Assembly: GCF_019059575.1 (NCBI RefSeq)
Contig: NW_024881857.1
Span: 310,001 to 374,000 of the forward strand
DNA length: 64,000 nucleotides
Reading direction: 5' to 3'
From: Amphibalanus amphitrite
Lineage: Eukaryota; Arthropoda; Thecostraca; Balanomorpha; Balanidae
In this document: piece after piece, positions 27,101 through 37,778 of the stretch
How the letters are laid out: every line of letters starts with the position of its first letter
How positions within the stretch are numbered: the stretch's first letter is position 1
Made by a program: the position numbers and the translations under genes
The notes under the pieces: model-generated
Told to the model about the DNA's origin: nothing
Seen by the model: only the letters and a program-made list of their open reading frames with translations
The model's database searches: none

Positions 27101-30100
27101 AGGGCTGCGGGTAGTGGAGCCGGAAAACAACAGATAGCAAAGTTACAGTGAGGCCTCGACAGACAGCAAGGCCTCGGTAGTAGTGTCTCGAAAACAGAAA
27201 GGAAGCAAGATGGCGCGCATGAACGACACAAAGTGGGGCTAGGGAAACATAGCAGGCTTGGTTTACAGCTCAAAATAAGGCAACCCACTTTGATTGTTAC
27301 GGAGCGAGCGAAGCGAGCGGAGTCTTACGTAGAATAACGGAAATTTCTGAGTATGAGCGGCCGGCCGGCCGGCCGGCCGTGCGGACGCTTTTGCGAGGCT
27401 TATATCTCAGCAACCACTTGACCGATTTACATGCGGTAATTTTTGTAGGGTAGCTTCATTCCTTCTACCAAGTATTGGACTATTCCCGATGCATGTGGGT
27501 GACCCCTTATGCACGTGCCACGTGCAAAACGAAGAGGTGTCAGTTTTGTAATTGTTGCAATATCTCGGTAACTACTTGGCCGATTGCGCTGAAAGTTGGC
27601 ATGTAGGTAGGCACCCACTAGGCACTGCATATCCATGTGCCAGAGTTGGGGCGCTGCTGCACGTGCGCACGTGCAGGGGTCGTTTCCAGATCTCGAGAAC
27701 GGCTGGACCGATGGCGCTCAAATTTGGTACACAGTTAGGGACCAGTTAGTAGGGTGCCGTGCGCAAGTCAGTTGGGACCCATTTTGCACGTGCGCACGTG
27801 CAGGGTGCCGCTCCCAGATCTCGAGAACGGCTGGGCCGATTGTGCTCAAATTTGGCACATCGCTAGAAACCGGTCAGTAGGGTGCCGTGCACAAGTCAGT
27901 TGGAGGTACCCCCTCGAAATTTCGCACGTGCAAGACTCACCCCCTCGCTCGCTCCGTTAGTCGCCCCAAAAGGCGCTATACTGGTCAATTAATTTGCCAT
28001 ATTGAATCAAAGGAATTAAACTTCCACGAGACAAACTTTAAACTTTAATAAGTTTGTCCTACATCATGTCAACTCATTACAACAGCGCCATCATTATGAG
28101 ACACAAGGTCCACGAGACTCTAGCTAACCACTAATTAGTGTAGTCCGATCTCTGGACGCTGTCAAATGACACGCTCCGTGTCACCCAAGTGGAGCACTCG
28201 ACCACGACAGCCACCCGGTCTCCTTGACCGGGTGGTGGGCGTCGGGAGGCCCTTCCGGACCAGTAAAAAGGCCCGGCCACGCGCACACATACCTGCTGAG
28301 AGAGACAGAGTGGGAGGAGACAAGGCCACCGGACGAATGATTAATTAACAGAGCGACCCTGACTGAAGAGGGCACGGCGACAGCTCCAGAGACGAGAGCC
28401 TCGGTTATATAGTCACGCACTCGGTCTCAGTTGGGGATGCGTGAATACGACATTCTGAATTCACAACGCATGGTGCGCCAGATAGCAGCAGTGGCAGTAG
28501 TGTGACAGAGAAACAACAGTGAGAATACAGGAAGCACCTAGTGCTGAAAGGTCATGCATATGTGGAAGTGGTAGTCGTGCATTTAAAGTAGCTGGACCAC
28601 TGGTCATGGTATTTTCTATTCCAATTTCCATAGCGACCAGGACACCGCAAATCATCCACCACTTATCCATCAATATCTCATCCTGACACCCCATCAGCCC
28701 TAAAAGTCCTGCTGATTCATCTCACTCTGCACCAAACTCACACTCTCCAACCATTTACGTCCTACCACTGACGACATCACCTTCACCAACCCCAGACGGC
28801 ATCGCCTGGCTGGGGCGTCAGTGGCAGCACAACGGTAGGAGCTGGTCGAGGACGGATCCACTGCAGCGGAAGCGGTGAGGGTATCGCTGAAAACGATAGT
28901 CCCGACACTCCGCGTGTCCGAGTGCCATCACGGCGCACCCAGACCACAGGCGCGCGCGCAGTGACCGACAGGGTACCGCCGCGCCGGTCCCACCGCCGCG
29001 GACACCGCAGTCCCACGGGCACAGGACCGGAGCCACTCACACCGGCTGTGACGAGCCGACCACTGGCGTAACGATGTCGTTTAAAACGCCACTTAAATCA
29101 CCGCACGCCCATTCACGGACGCTGAATGCCCGTAACTGAGGTCTCTTTTGGCAGCTATGGTAGCGGTGTTTCATTTCGGGATAAAAGGCAGCCATTTATG
29201 CCTTTACCGTTACTCATGTCGTGATGCGATCTTCGTTTAAATTAAACGACGAAATTGTACACAATATGCTCAAAATTACAGACCGGGGAGACCGCCAGCA
29301 GCCCAAATGGCAGCCATCATTCCGAAGACAAAAATTGCGGTTTGTAATTACATCCCGAACGACCTAATGTGACCCCAAGCCCGTCTAACTATTCAGAGAT
29401 TGCGAAACAAGTGGAAAGGGACTTTCCACTTGTTCCCAACTGTGCTTCCGGAGGTATCTTCTCTCCTGTTATCTCTCCTCGACGCTGTCTTCTCTCCTCT
29501 CCTCTCTCCCCGAGCTCACACGACACCGCCTCCTACCCCCAACTGGGTGTGGGTGTGTAGAGGTTAGTCACGCTGTTGCAGCTCCTCTCCATGTCCCCCA
29601 CCAGCCCATGAGATATCCCGCAGTCTCAGGTCGATCTACCCGCTCCAACTGAGCCCGGTCGGTCACACCGTGTCACCGCGTCCCATCCAGCACGGCGCGG
29701 CGTCCGGCCTCCCTGCCTCCTCCGTCCAACACCGCGGGCTGAGGCGGTCACGGCGCACCACAAAAAGTCCGGCCGAGTGGCGCGCCACGGTGCGGCGCAA
29801 TCGTCCAATTTATCTCTGCCGAACAGCGCCGAGCGGCGTGACGACGCCAGAGTGGCGCCGCGGTGGCGAGTGACGGCGCACCGCTCTAATACAGCCGGCA
29901 GACGCGGCACAGAGCGACAAATGCGGCTGAGACGACGGCAGAGAATGGGAAGAGGCGCTCCGCAGCGTACAGTCGAGCGAGCACGCTATAACGAAATAGC
30001 TGCAGAAGCAACAACAAACTTACTGAGAGGTTACGTCGTCAAAACGATGGTAAAAGAGAGATGGAGAGGCGGCATCGTGCAGATGAGTCTACTGCGCCAC

Positions 30101-33100
30101 AAGCAGCTCCGCTCAGCCACGGGCGTCGCCACAGTTTGTGGCGACGATGACAGGCCGCAGAAGTTTAGCTCACCGTCCGAGGGCCTGTGAGGGACGCCCG
30201 CCAGGGACTGGAGACAGACGCGCCGCTCGGCTCGCCAATGACACAGTTGACTGCTCTCGGAAGGCGCTATCGGCCGTCGATGGCCGCCGTGCCGACATCT
30301 GTCAAACACTGCAGCAGCTCGTCGCAGACGAGCCGCGCCTGTCGCCGCCGCGGCGACGGGGAGTGTCGCGCCGAGCAGAGACACTCCCGAGAACCGAGGC
30401 GGGGGACCAGGGGACGCCCTCCGTGGTGGCGTGCGCTGCCGAGGCGGCACTTTGTTGCGGTGGCTGCAGCTCACTGTTTAATGGCCAGATGACCACGGCC
30501 CGCCCACCCACTCAGCAATAGTTGGTACGGGGAATAGAGAACCAGGTCACCGCTGGCGTCGCTGTGGCCACCGACACGGCAGGAAGATGACAGAGGGACT
30601 GATGTCACCCCCCAGTTCACACTGCAGCGGTGCCAGCCGGTCACCCCAGCTGGCATATCCTGCCCTGGCCGCCCACCCCTGCTGTCCCCTGCGACGAGCG
30701 AGCGCCCACCTGGCCCGTTCTCACCAATGCGTCAGTGAGCCAGCGTTCGTTGCAGGTCATACCCCTGCCGATCACACCTGTGACACCGAAGGTGTAAGGG
30801 AGGCGAGCAGGCCGACCCAGGAGCCACTGTGTGCCTCTCCTGTGGCGGAGGCGGCAGACAGATGAGCAGACTCCTTTCCGCTCCGCTGACGGCCGGCGGA
30901 GACGACTCCCACACACCACCCGCGCCGCCCGGCAAAGTCAAGGCGAGGAGGGTGTCTCATCAGCATGCGACCTTGGCCGCTGGCTCGGCCGGGCCGACGG
31001 CGGCCCCGGCAGCGCCACAGTATGTCCGGACCGGTTAGCACTCTCCATGTCTGGCGCTGGGAGAAGGGAAAACAGCGGGTCGGCGCTGCACCGAGCAGAC
31101 GGCAGGCCCGCGCCCCGACCGAGCAGGCGAGCCATACAAGGCGTGGGACAGGATCAGCAACGATCGTCCTAATCAGCCCCGATTTCTAATGCTTCTATTA
31201 TCCGTATGCACTTCGAACTACAGAGCCAGTACCTTCCTTTCGGAAACATCTAGAGCAAGACGTACCGCCCTTGACGCAGCCCATTTGCTCTAGTGGCTTG
31301 TTGAGCTGTTTTGCAGCTCAGCGAGCGGTCGCTGTTCCAATTCTGCCCAGCGTGAGCGTTGTGCCGAGCCGCGGCCACAATGTTCTCACTCAGTCAGCAC
31401 CACTTTACGCCAGTCACACCAAATACCGCTGGTATGGCATCCGGTCAGCCCGGCGAGTTATGTGGGCCCTTCATCGGTCCGTGACGATCTGCACTCTCAC
31501 ACCCAGTCTGACGAACAATGTCATTTGTCAGTTGTCTCCATCGTTAGATTCGCCCATCCCTGGCCCACACAACTGATGCATCCCGCAGCCCGCCCCCTAT
31601 CACTCTCCTGACAGTGGATTCACACCCCTGCAGTTTGTCAGTGACCCATCCGCTCTGCACTCTGCAGTAGCCAGTAGGCACCACCCAGGCACATTCCATC
31701 AGTCTCCCACCATGTGTCCCCAGCAATGTGTCATTGTCCCCGCTACAGCCAGGTCCCGACAGCCCCGTGAGCACAATGCAGGCACACAGTGCACACGACA
31801 GGCGTCACGTCAGCATGACGCGGCCAACAGCGGGGTGTGTGTGACGGAGCGTCACACCACGTTATGTCACGTCATGGCCCAGGGGGCCAGCGCCCCGGCT
31901 CGGGGATGTAGGAGGGCTGACTGCATAGCTGTAAGCGGCGCAGTGCGCAGGTATTGGCCGACAGTGTAACGGGTGTTACCTGCACGCAGCAGTGACATCA
32001 ATCGCAGCGTTGAAGTGACGCCAGCTGACGTTGACACATCAACGTCATCGCGGTCGGGTGACGGGAACTGATGCTAGCCACCACATGTATGGAACTAAAC
32101 GGAGAGGAGGGAGTCAGAGCAAGGAAAGAGCCCGAGGTAATTACATAGGAGGTATACTTACAAAAACTGCAGCGTTTAAAGAACAAAGGATATAAAAAGA
32201 AATATGTGCCTTATGCCACTCAAACAAATGTTCAAGTCATGTTCATTCCCACCGGACTTCAGCGTTGACTACTCTCATTTTTCTCTGGTGTACAGCAATC
32301 CGTCAAACCGTTAAACTGCCGCAAATGAGAGCCAAAAGGCCGTCAGGCAGTGCGCTTCGCCGGTCTCCTGAGCAGGCCGTCGCTCGCCGCGCCGCATCTA
32401 AACGGCTGCTAATCAGATCAGTCAGCGTGAGTAGGAACAATAACGGAGGCAGCGGCGGCGGCGGGGCCTGGGGCTGGCCACAGTGTTCCAGCGTCACCCG
32501 CCGCTGGTCACGGAAGGAGTGGAGGACGACTCTCCACCGCTGCCGCCTCTCGTACTTCTACCGAGCCGTATAAGGCGGCCGACGAGGTGGCGACACGGCT
32601 GCACGGCACGGCTTTTAAACCGGCTCAGGCCGCCGCCCCTGAGCTCCGGCAGCTGGCGGCGCGCAGGCTGTGAGCTCAACGCTGTGAGACTAGCCGGTGA
32701 CGGCGTCCACCAGTATCCCGCGCTCTAAGTGTAATACGGCGAGTGCGGAGGACGGGAGCACCAGGTCTCACCGAAGTAACGTATGCGTGACCGGCTGGTT
32801 GGCCAGCTGCGGTGACCCGCGGTCAACGCTCAGACCCAGTCTACCAAGGTCGGTGGCGGTCAGAGCCGACACGCAGCCGACAGGTGCTCCGTGCGCCGCG
32901 GCGGTGGGCGCCGGCAGACAGCAGCGCTCGGCTGTCGGCGCGCCCCCACACAGCTGCCAATCACTGCCGGGTCGAGCCGCTGCCGAACCTGCCCCGCCGC
33001 GATCGGGACGGTCTGCCTGTCGCCCCAGCAGTCACAGCGACCGATAGCCGCTCTGATCAGACGCCAGGCCGTCAGATTTCCAGCTCAGAGTGTCTGAATC

Positions 33101-36100
33101 GTCAGGAGAGTGTCGCCATCGGCACGACGGGCGTCTCGGGAGGCGTCCGACCCCAAGACCGGATCCGCGCAGGAGTGGAACGATCCGCAAAAACAGAGTG
33201 GGAGCGGCACAAAACCGGCGCCGGGGTCGCTCGGCGCCGCGCTGCGCGAAACATGGTGGAGTTGGGGCGGCCCAGAGGAGGGGAGAGAGAGGAGGGGTGA
33301 GCGCGCACGTGCCGCCGCTGGGAGCCGGGGGCGGAGAGGGACACCATCTGGCCGCCACCTGCACCCCTCTGCCCCTGAGATCGCTCGCTACCGTGTAAGG
33401 AGTCACCGATCGACAGTCTCGCACGCATTAGTTACGACACCTGCGAGCAGCGTGGGAGTGGAAGCTCCCCCGCGTTTTGCACGCGTATAGCACCGACAGG
33501 TGTTCGGATGCGGCCAGTGCTCTGCACAATCTCTGACGGGCTACAAACCGGCCCTGGGCCCACGCAGTGATTGGAGGGCCTGGTGGAATCGCCGCGCGTG
33601 CGGGTATTCGAGTGATGTTTATCGAGTTACATTTCTAGAGCTTGTCGTGCCACCAAGGACTCCACTAACCACCTGGAACCCAGCTTCACACCTGGGACGA
33701 GCGAGGCGTCAAAACCGCTCAAAAGCACCGGGAACATGGAAAGCCCTTTGCACAAGAAAGACAGTAGTGCATTGCGTATGCTAAATTTGCGGAGCATCTT
33801 TCATTCAGAGAATAAGACAGGTCTCCAGAAATGGCAAAAAAGGTTGCATGCTAATATGACCACCTCTCTCGCCTGTTCCTTACACCGTTCACGCCTCTAA
33901 CGTCAGCCGTCCTGCCGTCCAGTGCGGCGCACCAGCGACCTTCCCCTGGCTGCACAGGCGGGCGGCGCGGCGGACCGAGCGCCATATACGGCTCGGTCGG
34001 CCGGCTCCAGCCAGCCGGTCGGCCGCCGAACCAGGCGGCACCCGCTCAGCGCGTCCGCCTGCCGCAGCAGCCGCGGCGCACGCCGGAAACTGACCGGCAT
34101 TAGCCAGCCAACGGATCTGGCGGTCCGCCCAGCCGGCCGCTGGCTGGTGTCGAGTCGAGTTCACATCAGGCGGCTCGGACACGGAGCGAGCACAGGCCCG
34201 GCGTGGAACACAGGCCGGGCGGCGCAGCGGCTGCCAAGGTCAGTTGGTGTGACGTCAGGCTCGGTACGGCCCGGCGCCGCCCCCGGGCACCACTGCAGGC
34301 CGACGGACCGCCGCGGCCGGACCGCCGCGGCGCCGCACCACACCGGCCGAGCTCTCCGGAGGCCCCACTCGCCGGCACTCGACAGCTAGGTGACAACCAG
34401 CGATAACCGTACGCTACTTCCGCGGCTCTCGTCCTTGCGCAATGGACAAACCGCGCAACTGTCCGAGACAGATGCTGCGCGGTCGTAAATGTCGCAGCGG
34501 CGCGCGGGCACACGGCGGCTTACAAGCGCGCACCGGCCACCGGGAGACGAGGTGACGAGACCGGTACACGGCGGTACGTGTGATCGCCGCAGAAATCAGC
34601 CACAACACGGCAGCCGGAGACATCGGGAGAGGTGTCAGTGTTGTCCACCGGTGCCGGCCATCCCTGCTGTTGGAATGCACGGTGGTTTTTGATACCGGAT
34701 ACCCAGCCGGACAAAAATGGTAGGCAGACGGACGGCGAGAAATGTGATAGATTCTCAGACGAACGGACTGACTGTCGGATGGACTGATACTGAGACGGAC
34801 AGGCAGACTGATACTCGACAGACGGTCGAGCAGACGGACAGACTGATACAAAGACGGACAGACAGTCGGACAGAATGATACTCAGGCGGGCAGAAAGGCT
34901 AATAGACGGAGTCGGGCAGGCAGCGTCGCCACCTTGTTTGGACTGGCAGCGGCGGCGGCAGCGGTGTCGGGGCGCTATAAACACCAACCGGAGGGCCGAC
35001 CGACGGCTCCGACGGCGGCGCGCACGGCTGCAGGACAGCACGGCTGACTACCCCCGCCCCTCCCTCTGTGTATGTGTGTGTGTGTGGGGGGGGGGGGGTG
35101 AACATCACACGTACCGACGCCCACCACTGTTGCGTCCAAGCCGCCCTCAGACGTGCAGGCGCGTAACACGGCCACGCGGTGTGGCGGGCGTCCCTCAGGG
35201 AATACAACAGCAACCGCTGCAGAGGGTCCAACGGGTACCAACGGTCGAGCCAGCTCACACAGCAAGGGCTGCAGAAAATATCGCCCGGCATCAGCTCCGC
35301 CCGAAATGGTCCAGTACCGTGACTGTGGGCGACTGCTGATTGAATAACCCCCATCAGTCACCAATATCACAAGCCGATCCGATGAAGCACCATTGATGCA
35401 ATATCATATCGCACCCTATCAGGATTCTCCCTATTTCCGGCACAGAGCAAATCAGTCCATTCGAACTAGGTGAAACACCATTGATGCAATATCGTATTGC
35501 ACCCTATCAGGATTCTCCCTATTTCCGGCACAGAGCGAATCAGTCCACTCGAACTAGGACGGTTATCAATCACGCGTCACACCAACGTCCGGCCAATACT
35601 CCCGGAGAGGGAGAGAGAGAGAGGGAGAGGGAGAGCAGGGGTAGAAGTGGGCCGCCGAAGGGTCTCGGAGGCAGACCAGATGGGCGGCCGACCGGTCGAC
35701 CGATAGGCACCATGTGGCACATCCATCTCTCGTCGTCCGGAGCGGCCAGGGCTGTGCCAAATGTCCTCCGCCAAACGCCAGGACTGAGACGCTGCATCAG
35801 GCTGGTCTGCATCGGTTACTTACAGCCTAGCTTTACTGAGGCGCGGAGATCAACAAGAGCGAAAGTACGATCCCGTGAGACGCCAGTCAGTAGGAGGGAG
35901 TCCCTACGGAGTAAATTTATTATATTATTCGCGCTTTGCCTGCTCCAGACTATGTTGGCCGCCCCCACAGTGTCTGCACGGGCACACGGCGGGGTTGGGG
36001 ACGGGGCGAGCAGCTCACTTCCGGCGGGGAGAGGAGGGAGAGGGGTGCTCTACCGTCTCACACACACACCATCCCTGGAAGATCCCGCGCGTCACGCATC

Positions 36101-37778
36101 CCTCGCACACCTCTCCGACGAACCGCGACCGCCACCCCGACCTTGACGGCCTCCGGCGCCGTAACGCGAGATCCGGGCGGAAATAGATGGAAGGAAGGGG
36201 CTCCCACCGCTCCTCCGCCCGCTGGCGATACTGCGCAGCGCCTCCGGGACCGGAGACAGCGGCACCGAGCGGGACACGGGGCGTCGAACACCGCCGGAAG
36301 TGATGGGGACGACTGTGGGGTGAGGAGAGTGGCCGTCTTTCTGTGAATCTGTGACAACTCGGTCCGGCAAACTCAGACCCTACTGCGGCAGCGACCAACC
36401 GACGACTTTAGTTTTGAAAGTCAAACTGCAATAACTGGGACCAAACTTGCAAAGACAGAAGGCTTTCGGTTGCGATTTCCAGCAAGCAAAATTAATTTTC
36501 TATGAAATAAGCTAATACTTTTAGACGGAAGCGGATACAGCCTCCTAGCAGCATAAACTGAAGAGATAAATAGCTGATGGGCGTAAATTTATAGACGTCC
36601 ATCTTACGGAAATATACATTGATGACCGGTTTATCGTTTTATGATGTCATCACCTCTCCGCTGCTCGGAGGTCTGACACATTTCACCGCTATAACGGCCG
36701 CAGTGACCTCTGCGGCCTGGTTCAAATGGCGTGACGTCATCGTCTCCGTCTACCCGGCCGTCGGCGAACCACAGAGGAAGCGACTCGTCAGTCAGACAGG
36801 CTCGGTGCTCGGTCTGTTACGAAGGGGGCCGTGACAACAGATCTCGCTCGTCCCACTTCATCTTAGAAATACACAGCGGATGCTGTGCGAAACGCGATGC
36901 GCCAACAAAAGATTGAGAAGCTGGATAACCTGGTTTTCCTGGAATCAATTTTTTTTTCAAAGCTTTGCACACATTGTATTTCTTTTTTTTTTAGTTCAAC
37001 TCTAAGCTGATATTCGCTTCAGAAAAATGGTGAAGCAGCACGGATAAGTAGCCCGATACCGTAGAAAAACAGCAGACGCAGCGAAACATGCGCTCTGCCA
37101 TCGGCGCCGACTCAGAGCCACGGGGCCGGCCTTTTGCAGCATCGTTAGCGCGGGAGGCGGCGCCCGGCGCCCTCCGCAACCGGCGCGGTCCCGTAAACAC
37201 CAGACAGGCGCACACGCGGCCCGAGAGCGCGTGCTAAATACAGACGGCTCCTCCCCCGCCCCTGGTGACGTCATATGAGGTCTGGTGACGTCACAAACCG
37301 TGCTCGATCGGCGACACCCACTCTCCGCGGTCGAGCTTTTTCTGACGAGTTTGGCTATCTTAGAAATCACCCATGCATCGACATTCAACGTGACATTTAA
37401 AGAGATTATTTTGTTCCGAATCGGCGCACTCAAGGTCATAATGCAGTATTTGTATGGCGTTGAAGGCGCAGAAGTTAACGGATAGGACTCGATGCTCGCA
37501 AAAGCCCATTAACGCGAATCAGAAACAGCCTATAATATCACAGACATAGCTATCAAAGAACGCCAATGACATCGCTCTTTGGAGTCGTATCACCGGTCCG
37601 GCATGTCATGTCCAAAGCTGTACTCACGGAGATCCTCCACGAGCTTGAACATAACGCCTCCGACGTGCATGTCGCCCTTGACGCGGATCCGCTTCTCGAC
37701 CTGGAGGTCCGTGACGAACACGGAGAGCATCCACGAGCCGTCCACGCGGAACCCGTCCACTCTGAATCCGTCCGCCAT
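71..37778 (-). CDS. Fit1: Kindlin (fermitin family / UNC-112-related protein), 5' part of gene, seven coding exons
   Basis: Kindlins are cytoplasmic FERM-domain adaptors that bind integrin beta tails and, with talin, activate integrins at adhesions. They also recruit ILK-PINCH-parvin and paxillin (family knowledge). Seven minus-strand exons join in phase (151+231+227+215+211+179+112 nt = 442 codons). The order is F0 (exon 1), F1 (exons 2-3), the Ser/Asn-rich F1 loop (exons 3-4), start of F2 (exon 5), the acidic linker with the ILK-binding helix (exon 6), and the first PH strands (exon 7). Diagnostic stretches are [76 protein letters not shown] and [12 protein letters not shown]. All internal junctions are GT-AG. 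Full-length kindlins have about 680-720 residues, so roughly the last 250 lie off the left edge. Vertebrates have three paralogues and insects two, so the symbol is a family guess. The family call is very secure. Confidence 0.95.
183..844 (-). other. Kindlin intron, exon 6 to exon 7
   Basis: This is GT-AG intron sequence of 662 bp. It holds a run of about 13 C followed by a short CA tract around 759-782 and no recognisable coding or RNA feature. Short open frames here look incidental. Confidence 0.8.
845..1023 (-). CDS. Fit1: Kindlin coding exon 6 (F2-PH linker with ILK-binding helix)
   Basis: The exon encodes [20 protein letters not shown], then [20 protein letters not shown], then [19 protein letters not shown]. 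In vertebrate kindlin-2 the equivalent DEVDAALSDLEITLEG helix binds the pseudokinase ILK. The exon leaves two bases into a codon at a GTGAGT donor. I place the acceptor at CGTCCCCAG/CTCCAG (exon base 1023), because the extra LQ replaces the YH normally found between FAALQ and VNLQSS. The in-frame alternative 6 nt downstream (first base 1017) cannot be excluded. The acceptor is one unit of a 32-bp tandem array that continues into the intron. Confidence 0.93.
1024..1161 (-). repeat. 32-bp tandem array containing the exon 6 splice acceptor
   Basis: CTGGGGA cores (plus-strand reading) lie at 1024, 1056, 1088, 1121 and 1153, a period of 32-33 bp, with a partial copy at 1132. On the coding strand each unit reads CGTCCCCAG followed by CCCTCTGACC or a close variant. 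The unit closest to the exon is the functional 3' splice site of exon 6, so upstream units are look-alike acceptors. Confidence 0.8.
1162..1447 (-). other. Kindlin intron, exon 5 to exon 6 (remainder)
   Basis: Unremarkable intron sequence between the tandem array and the GTAGGA donor of exon 5. I see no further feature. Confidence 0.75.
1448..1658 (-). CDS. Fit1: Kindlin coding exon 5 (start of F2)
   Basis: This is the most conserved exon in the window. It encodes [20 protein letters not shown], then [20 protein letters not shown], then [20 protein letters not shown] and [10 protein letters not shown], nearly identical to insect and vertebrate kindlins. The acceptor is TATCCCCAG, the donor is CAG/GTAGGA, and the length of 211 nt (one base in, phase 0 out) agrees with both neighbours. 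The exon covers the first part of F2, upstream of the inserted PH domain. Confidence 0.97.
1659..2607 (-). other. Kindlin intron, exon 4 to exon 5
   Basis: This 949-bp GT-AG intron starts with GTGAGTA at 2607 and ends in CCCCAG at 1659. No gene, RNA or clear mobile element is visible inside. Confidence 0.8.
2608..2822 (-). CDS. Fit1: Kindlin coding exon 4 (F1 loop)
   Basis: The exon starts in phase 0 after a CTCCTCCCGCAG acceptor and ends two bases into an Ala codon at a GTGAGT donor (215 nt). It encodes a low-complexity Ser/Thr/Asn-rich stretch ([37 protein letters not shown]) that ends in the more conserved [11 protein letters not shown]. That matches the LLDKAKINQG segment just before WLDSS in vertebrate kindlins. 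Loop sequence is poorly conserved, so identification rests on phase continuity and the conserved 3' end. Confidence 0.9.
9080..9190. repeat. Cluster of CGTGAC / TGACGTCA-like motifs
   Basis: Within about 110 bp there are roughly ten GTGACG, GTCACG or TGACGTCA-type hexamers on both strands. Comparable clusters occur near 23835-23910, 31800-31880, 45135-45300 and 51900-52030. They may be a degenerate dispersed repeat; CRE-like activity is possible but not shown. Confidence 0.4.
9381..9452. repeat. Two-copy short direct repeat, 50-bp spacing
   Basis: AGTGAGCCCCTGCTCTG occurs at about 9382 and again at 9431, followed by similar G-rich sequence. It is a small local duplication inside a kindlin intron. 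Confidence 0.6.
11214..11440 (-). CDS. Fit1: Kindlin coding exon 3 (F1 and start of the F1 loop)
   Basis: The acceptor is CCCGCAG and the donor GTCAGT. The exon enters with two bases that complete Gly and leaves in phase 0 (227 nt). It starts with the kindlin signature [13 protein letters not shown] and then becomes polar and Ser/Asn-rich ([20 protein letters not shown]), as expected for the disordered loop inserted in F1. The donor has C at intron position 3, slightly weaker than its neighbours, but the reading phase requires it. Confidence 0.94.
11441..13692 (-). other. Kindlin intron, exon 2 to exon 3
   Basis: This 2.25 kb intron is more than half filled by one TTAA-flanked mobile element (11487-12675). 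The remaining ~1 kb next to exon 2 shows no recognisable feature. Confidence 0.8.
11487..12675 (+). mobile_element. TTAA-flanked non-autonomous element, copy A (piggyBac-like termini)
   Basis: The element starts CCCGCGCCCTGGTGG and ends CCACCAGGTCGCGGG. It is flanked on both sides by TTAA (11483-11486 and 12676-12679), the target duplication typical of piggyBac transposons, whose ends also begin with CCC. Each end carries a hairpin of a G-run, an A/T-rich loop (CTATTTTTTG or its complement) and a C-run, at 11526-11555 and about 12636-12664. At the left end the CCTGGTGG box is present twice (11494 and 11520); the right end has it once. The interior has arrays of AGGTCA on the left and A/T-rich sequence on the right. 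No transposase is encoded; the longest open frame (169 codons, minus) has no recognised domain. It sits in a kindlin intron. Confidence 0.8.
13693..13923 (-). CDS. Fit1: Kindlin coding exon 2 (F0/F1)
   Basis: The exon starts after TTTGCAG and ends at a GTGAGT donor. Its length of 231 nt fits the incoming one-base and outgoing one-base phases. It encodes [19 protein letters not shown], then [20 protein letters not shown], then [20 protein letters not shown] and [11 protein letters not shown]. This corresponds to the DWSDHALWW...TPQHKLLRLQLP segment conserved in kindlins. It is isolated between a 23.7 kb and a 2.3 kb intron. Confidence 0.95.
16527..17518 (+). mobile_element. TTAA-flanked non-autonomous element, copy C (piggyBac-like termini)
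   Basis: The element has TTAA on both sides (16523-16526 and 17519-17522). Inverted ends are CCCTATTCCTGGCGG and CCGCCAGGAATAGGG (15 bp, perfect). The left end repeats the box CTGGCGG 26 bp inward (16535 and 16561) before a G-run/C-run hairpin with CCGATTCGG in the middle. The right end has one box and a hairpin with CTCCTGAG. The interior carries AGGTCA/TGACCT arrays and TGACGTCA. Sequence differs from copies A and B but the layout is the same. No coding capacity is visible. Confidence 0.8.
18590..18935. repeat. Degenerate GGCTGGCACGGCTCG minisatellite
   Basis: Imperfect units such as GGCTGGCACGGCTCGTTA and CAGCTCGATACAG recur with a period of roughly 20-25 bp. The array is strongly diverged and has no clear boundary. 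Confidence 0.5.
26941..27055. repeat. G-rich minisatellite (GCTGGGCGGTGGGACGGCC)
   Basis: Units of GGGCGGTGGGACGGCC and GGTGGGTGGTGGGACGG alternate, with a higher-order period of about 60 bp (26941 and 27001). Dense G-triplets on the plus strand could form G-quadruplexes in the non-template strand of the kindlin transcription unit. Confidence 0.65.
27300..27985 (+). mobile_element. CACGTG-rich repeat element, copy 1
   Basis: This copy is highly similar to 43344-44021. It starts ACGGAGCGAGCG and has the inverted sequence CGCTCGCTCCGT at 27946-27956, so it has inverted ends. After a (CCGG)n block (about 27357-27380) come about four diverged units of ~125 bp. Each combines a CACGTG palindrome such as GCACGTGCGCACGTGC with ATCTCGAGAACGGCTGG, then CCGAT and CAAATTTGGTAC. 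Open frames through it exist only because the units recur. I know of no named family. Confidence 0.7.
34728..34905. repeat. Degenerate GACGGACAGACTGATAC minisatellite
   Basis: Imperfect units (AGACGGACAGACTGATAC, GACGGACAGACAGTCGGACA and similar) recur about every 18-36 bp. No coding potential is inferred. Confidence 0.55.
35383..35558. repeat. 88-bp direct tandem duplication
   Basis: Two adjacent 88-bp units (35383-35470 and 35471-35558) differ at only a few positions. Each runs from TGAARCACCATTGATGCAAT to CACTCGAACTAGG or a one-base variant of it. High identity points to a recent duplication. Confidence 0.85.
37628..37778 (-). CDS. Fit1: Kindlin coding exon 1 (start codon, F0 domain)
   Basis: The start ATG is at 37778-37776 ([16 protein letters not shown]...). 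The exon continues with [20 protein letters not shown] and [11 protein letters not shown], matching the F0 ubiquitin-like start of kindlins. It ends after one base of a codon at a consensus GTGAGT donor (37627 downward), and exon 2 completes the codon as Gln. A pyrimidine tract ending in CCGGTGCAG lies immediately before the ATG. The ATG is therefore probably the first triplet after a 3' splice site, with the 5' UTR in an unidentified upstream exon. Upstream in-frame codons read through that tract and are taken as intron. The FRVDG pentapeptide is repeated in tandem, which I do not know from other kindlins. Confidence 0.93.

Larger units (their letters stand above)
13924..37627 (-). other. Kindlin first coding intron (23.7 kb)
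   Basis: This GT-AG intron is very GC- and CpG-rich, especially 20000-25600 and 32300-36350, where long overlapping open frames on both strands are expected by composition. It contains a TTAA element (16527-17518), a CACGTG-rich element (27300-27985), a G-rich minisatellite (26941-27055), degenerate minisatellites (18590-18935, 34728-34905) and an 88-bp duplication (35383-35558). I found no convincing nested gene or RNA. Confidence 0.7.

Noticed and set aside
27635..27960. Frames reading [13 protein letters not shown], repeated in both CACGTG elements
   Set aside because: The similarity is explained by the tandem DNA unit; frames shift between copies and have no gene-like start or end.
35481..36146. 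221-codon plus-strand open frame
   Set aside because: It starts inside an 88-bp duplication and continues through a GAGAGA tract and GC-rich intron sequence; no family resemblance and overlapping frames on both strands.
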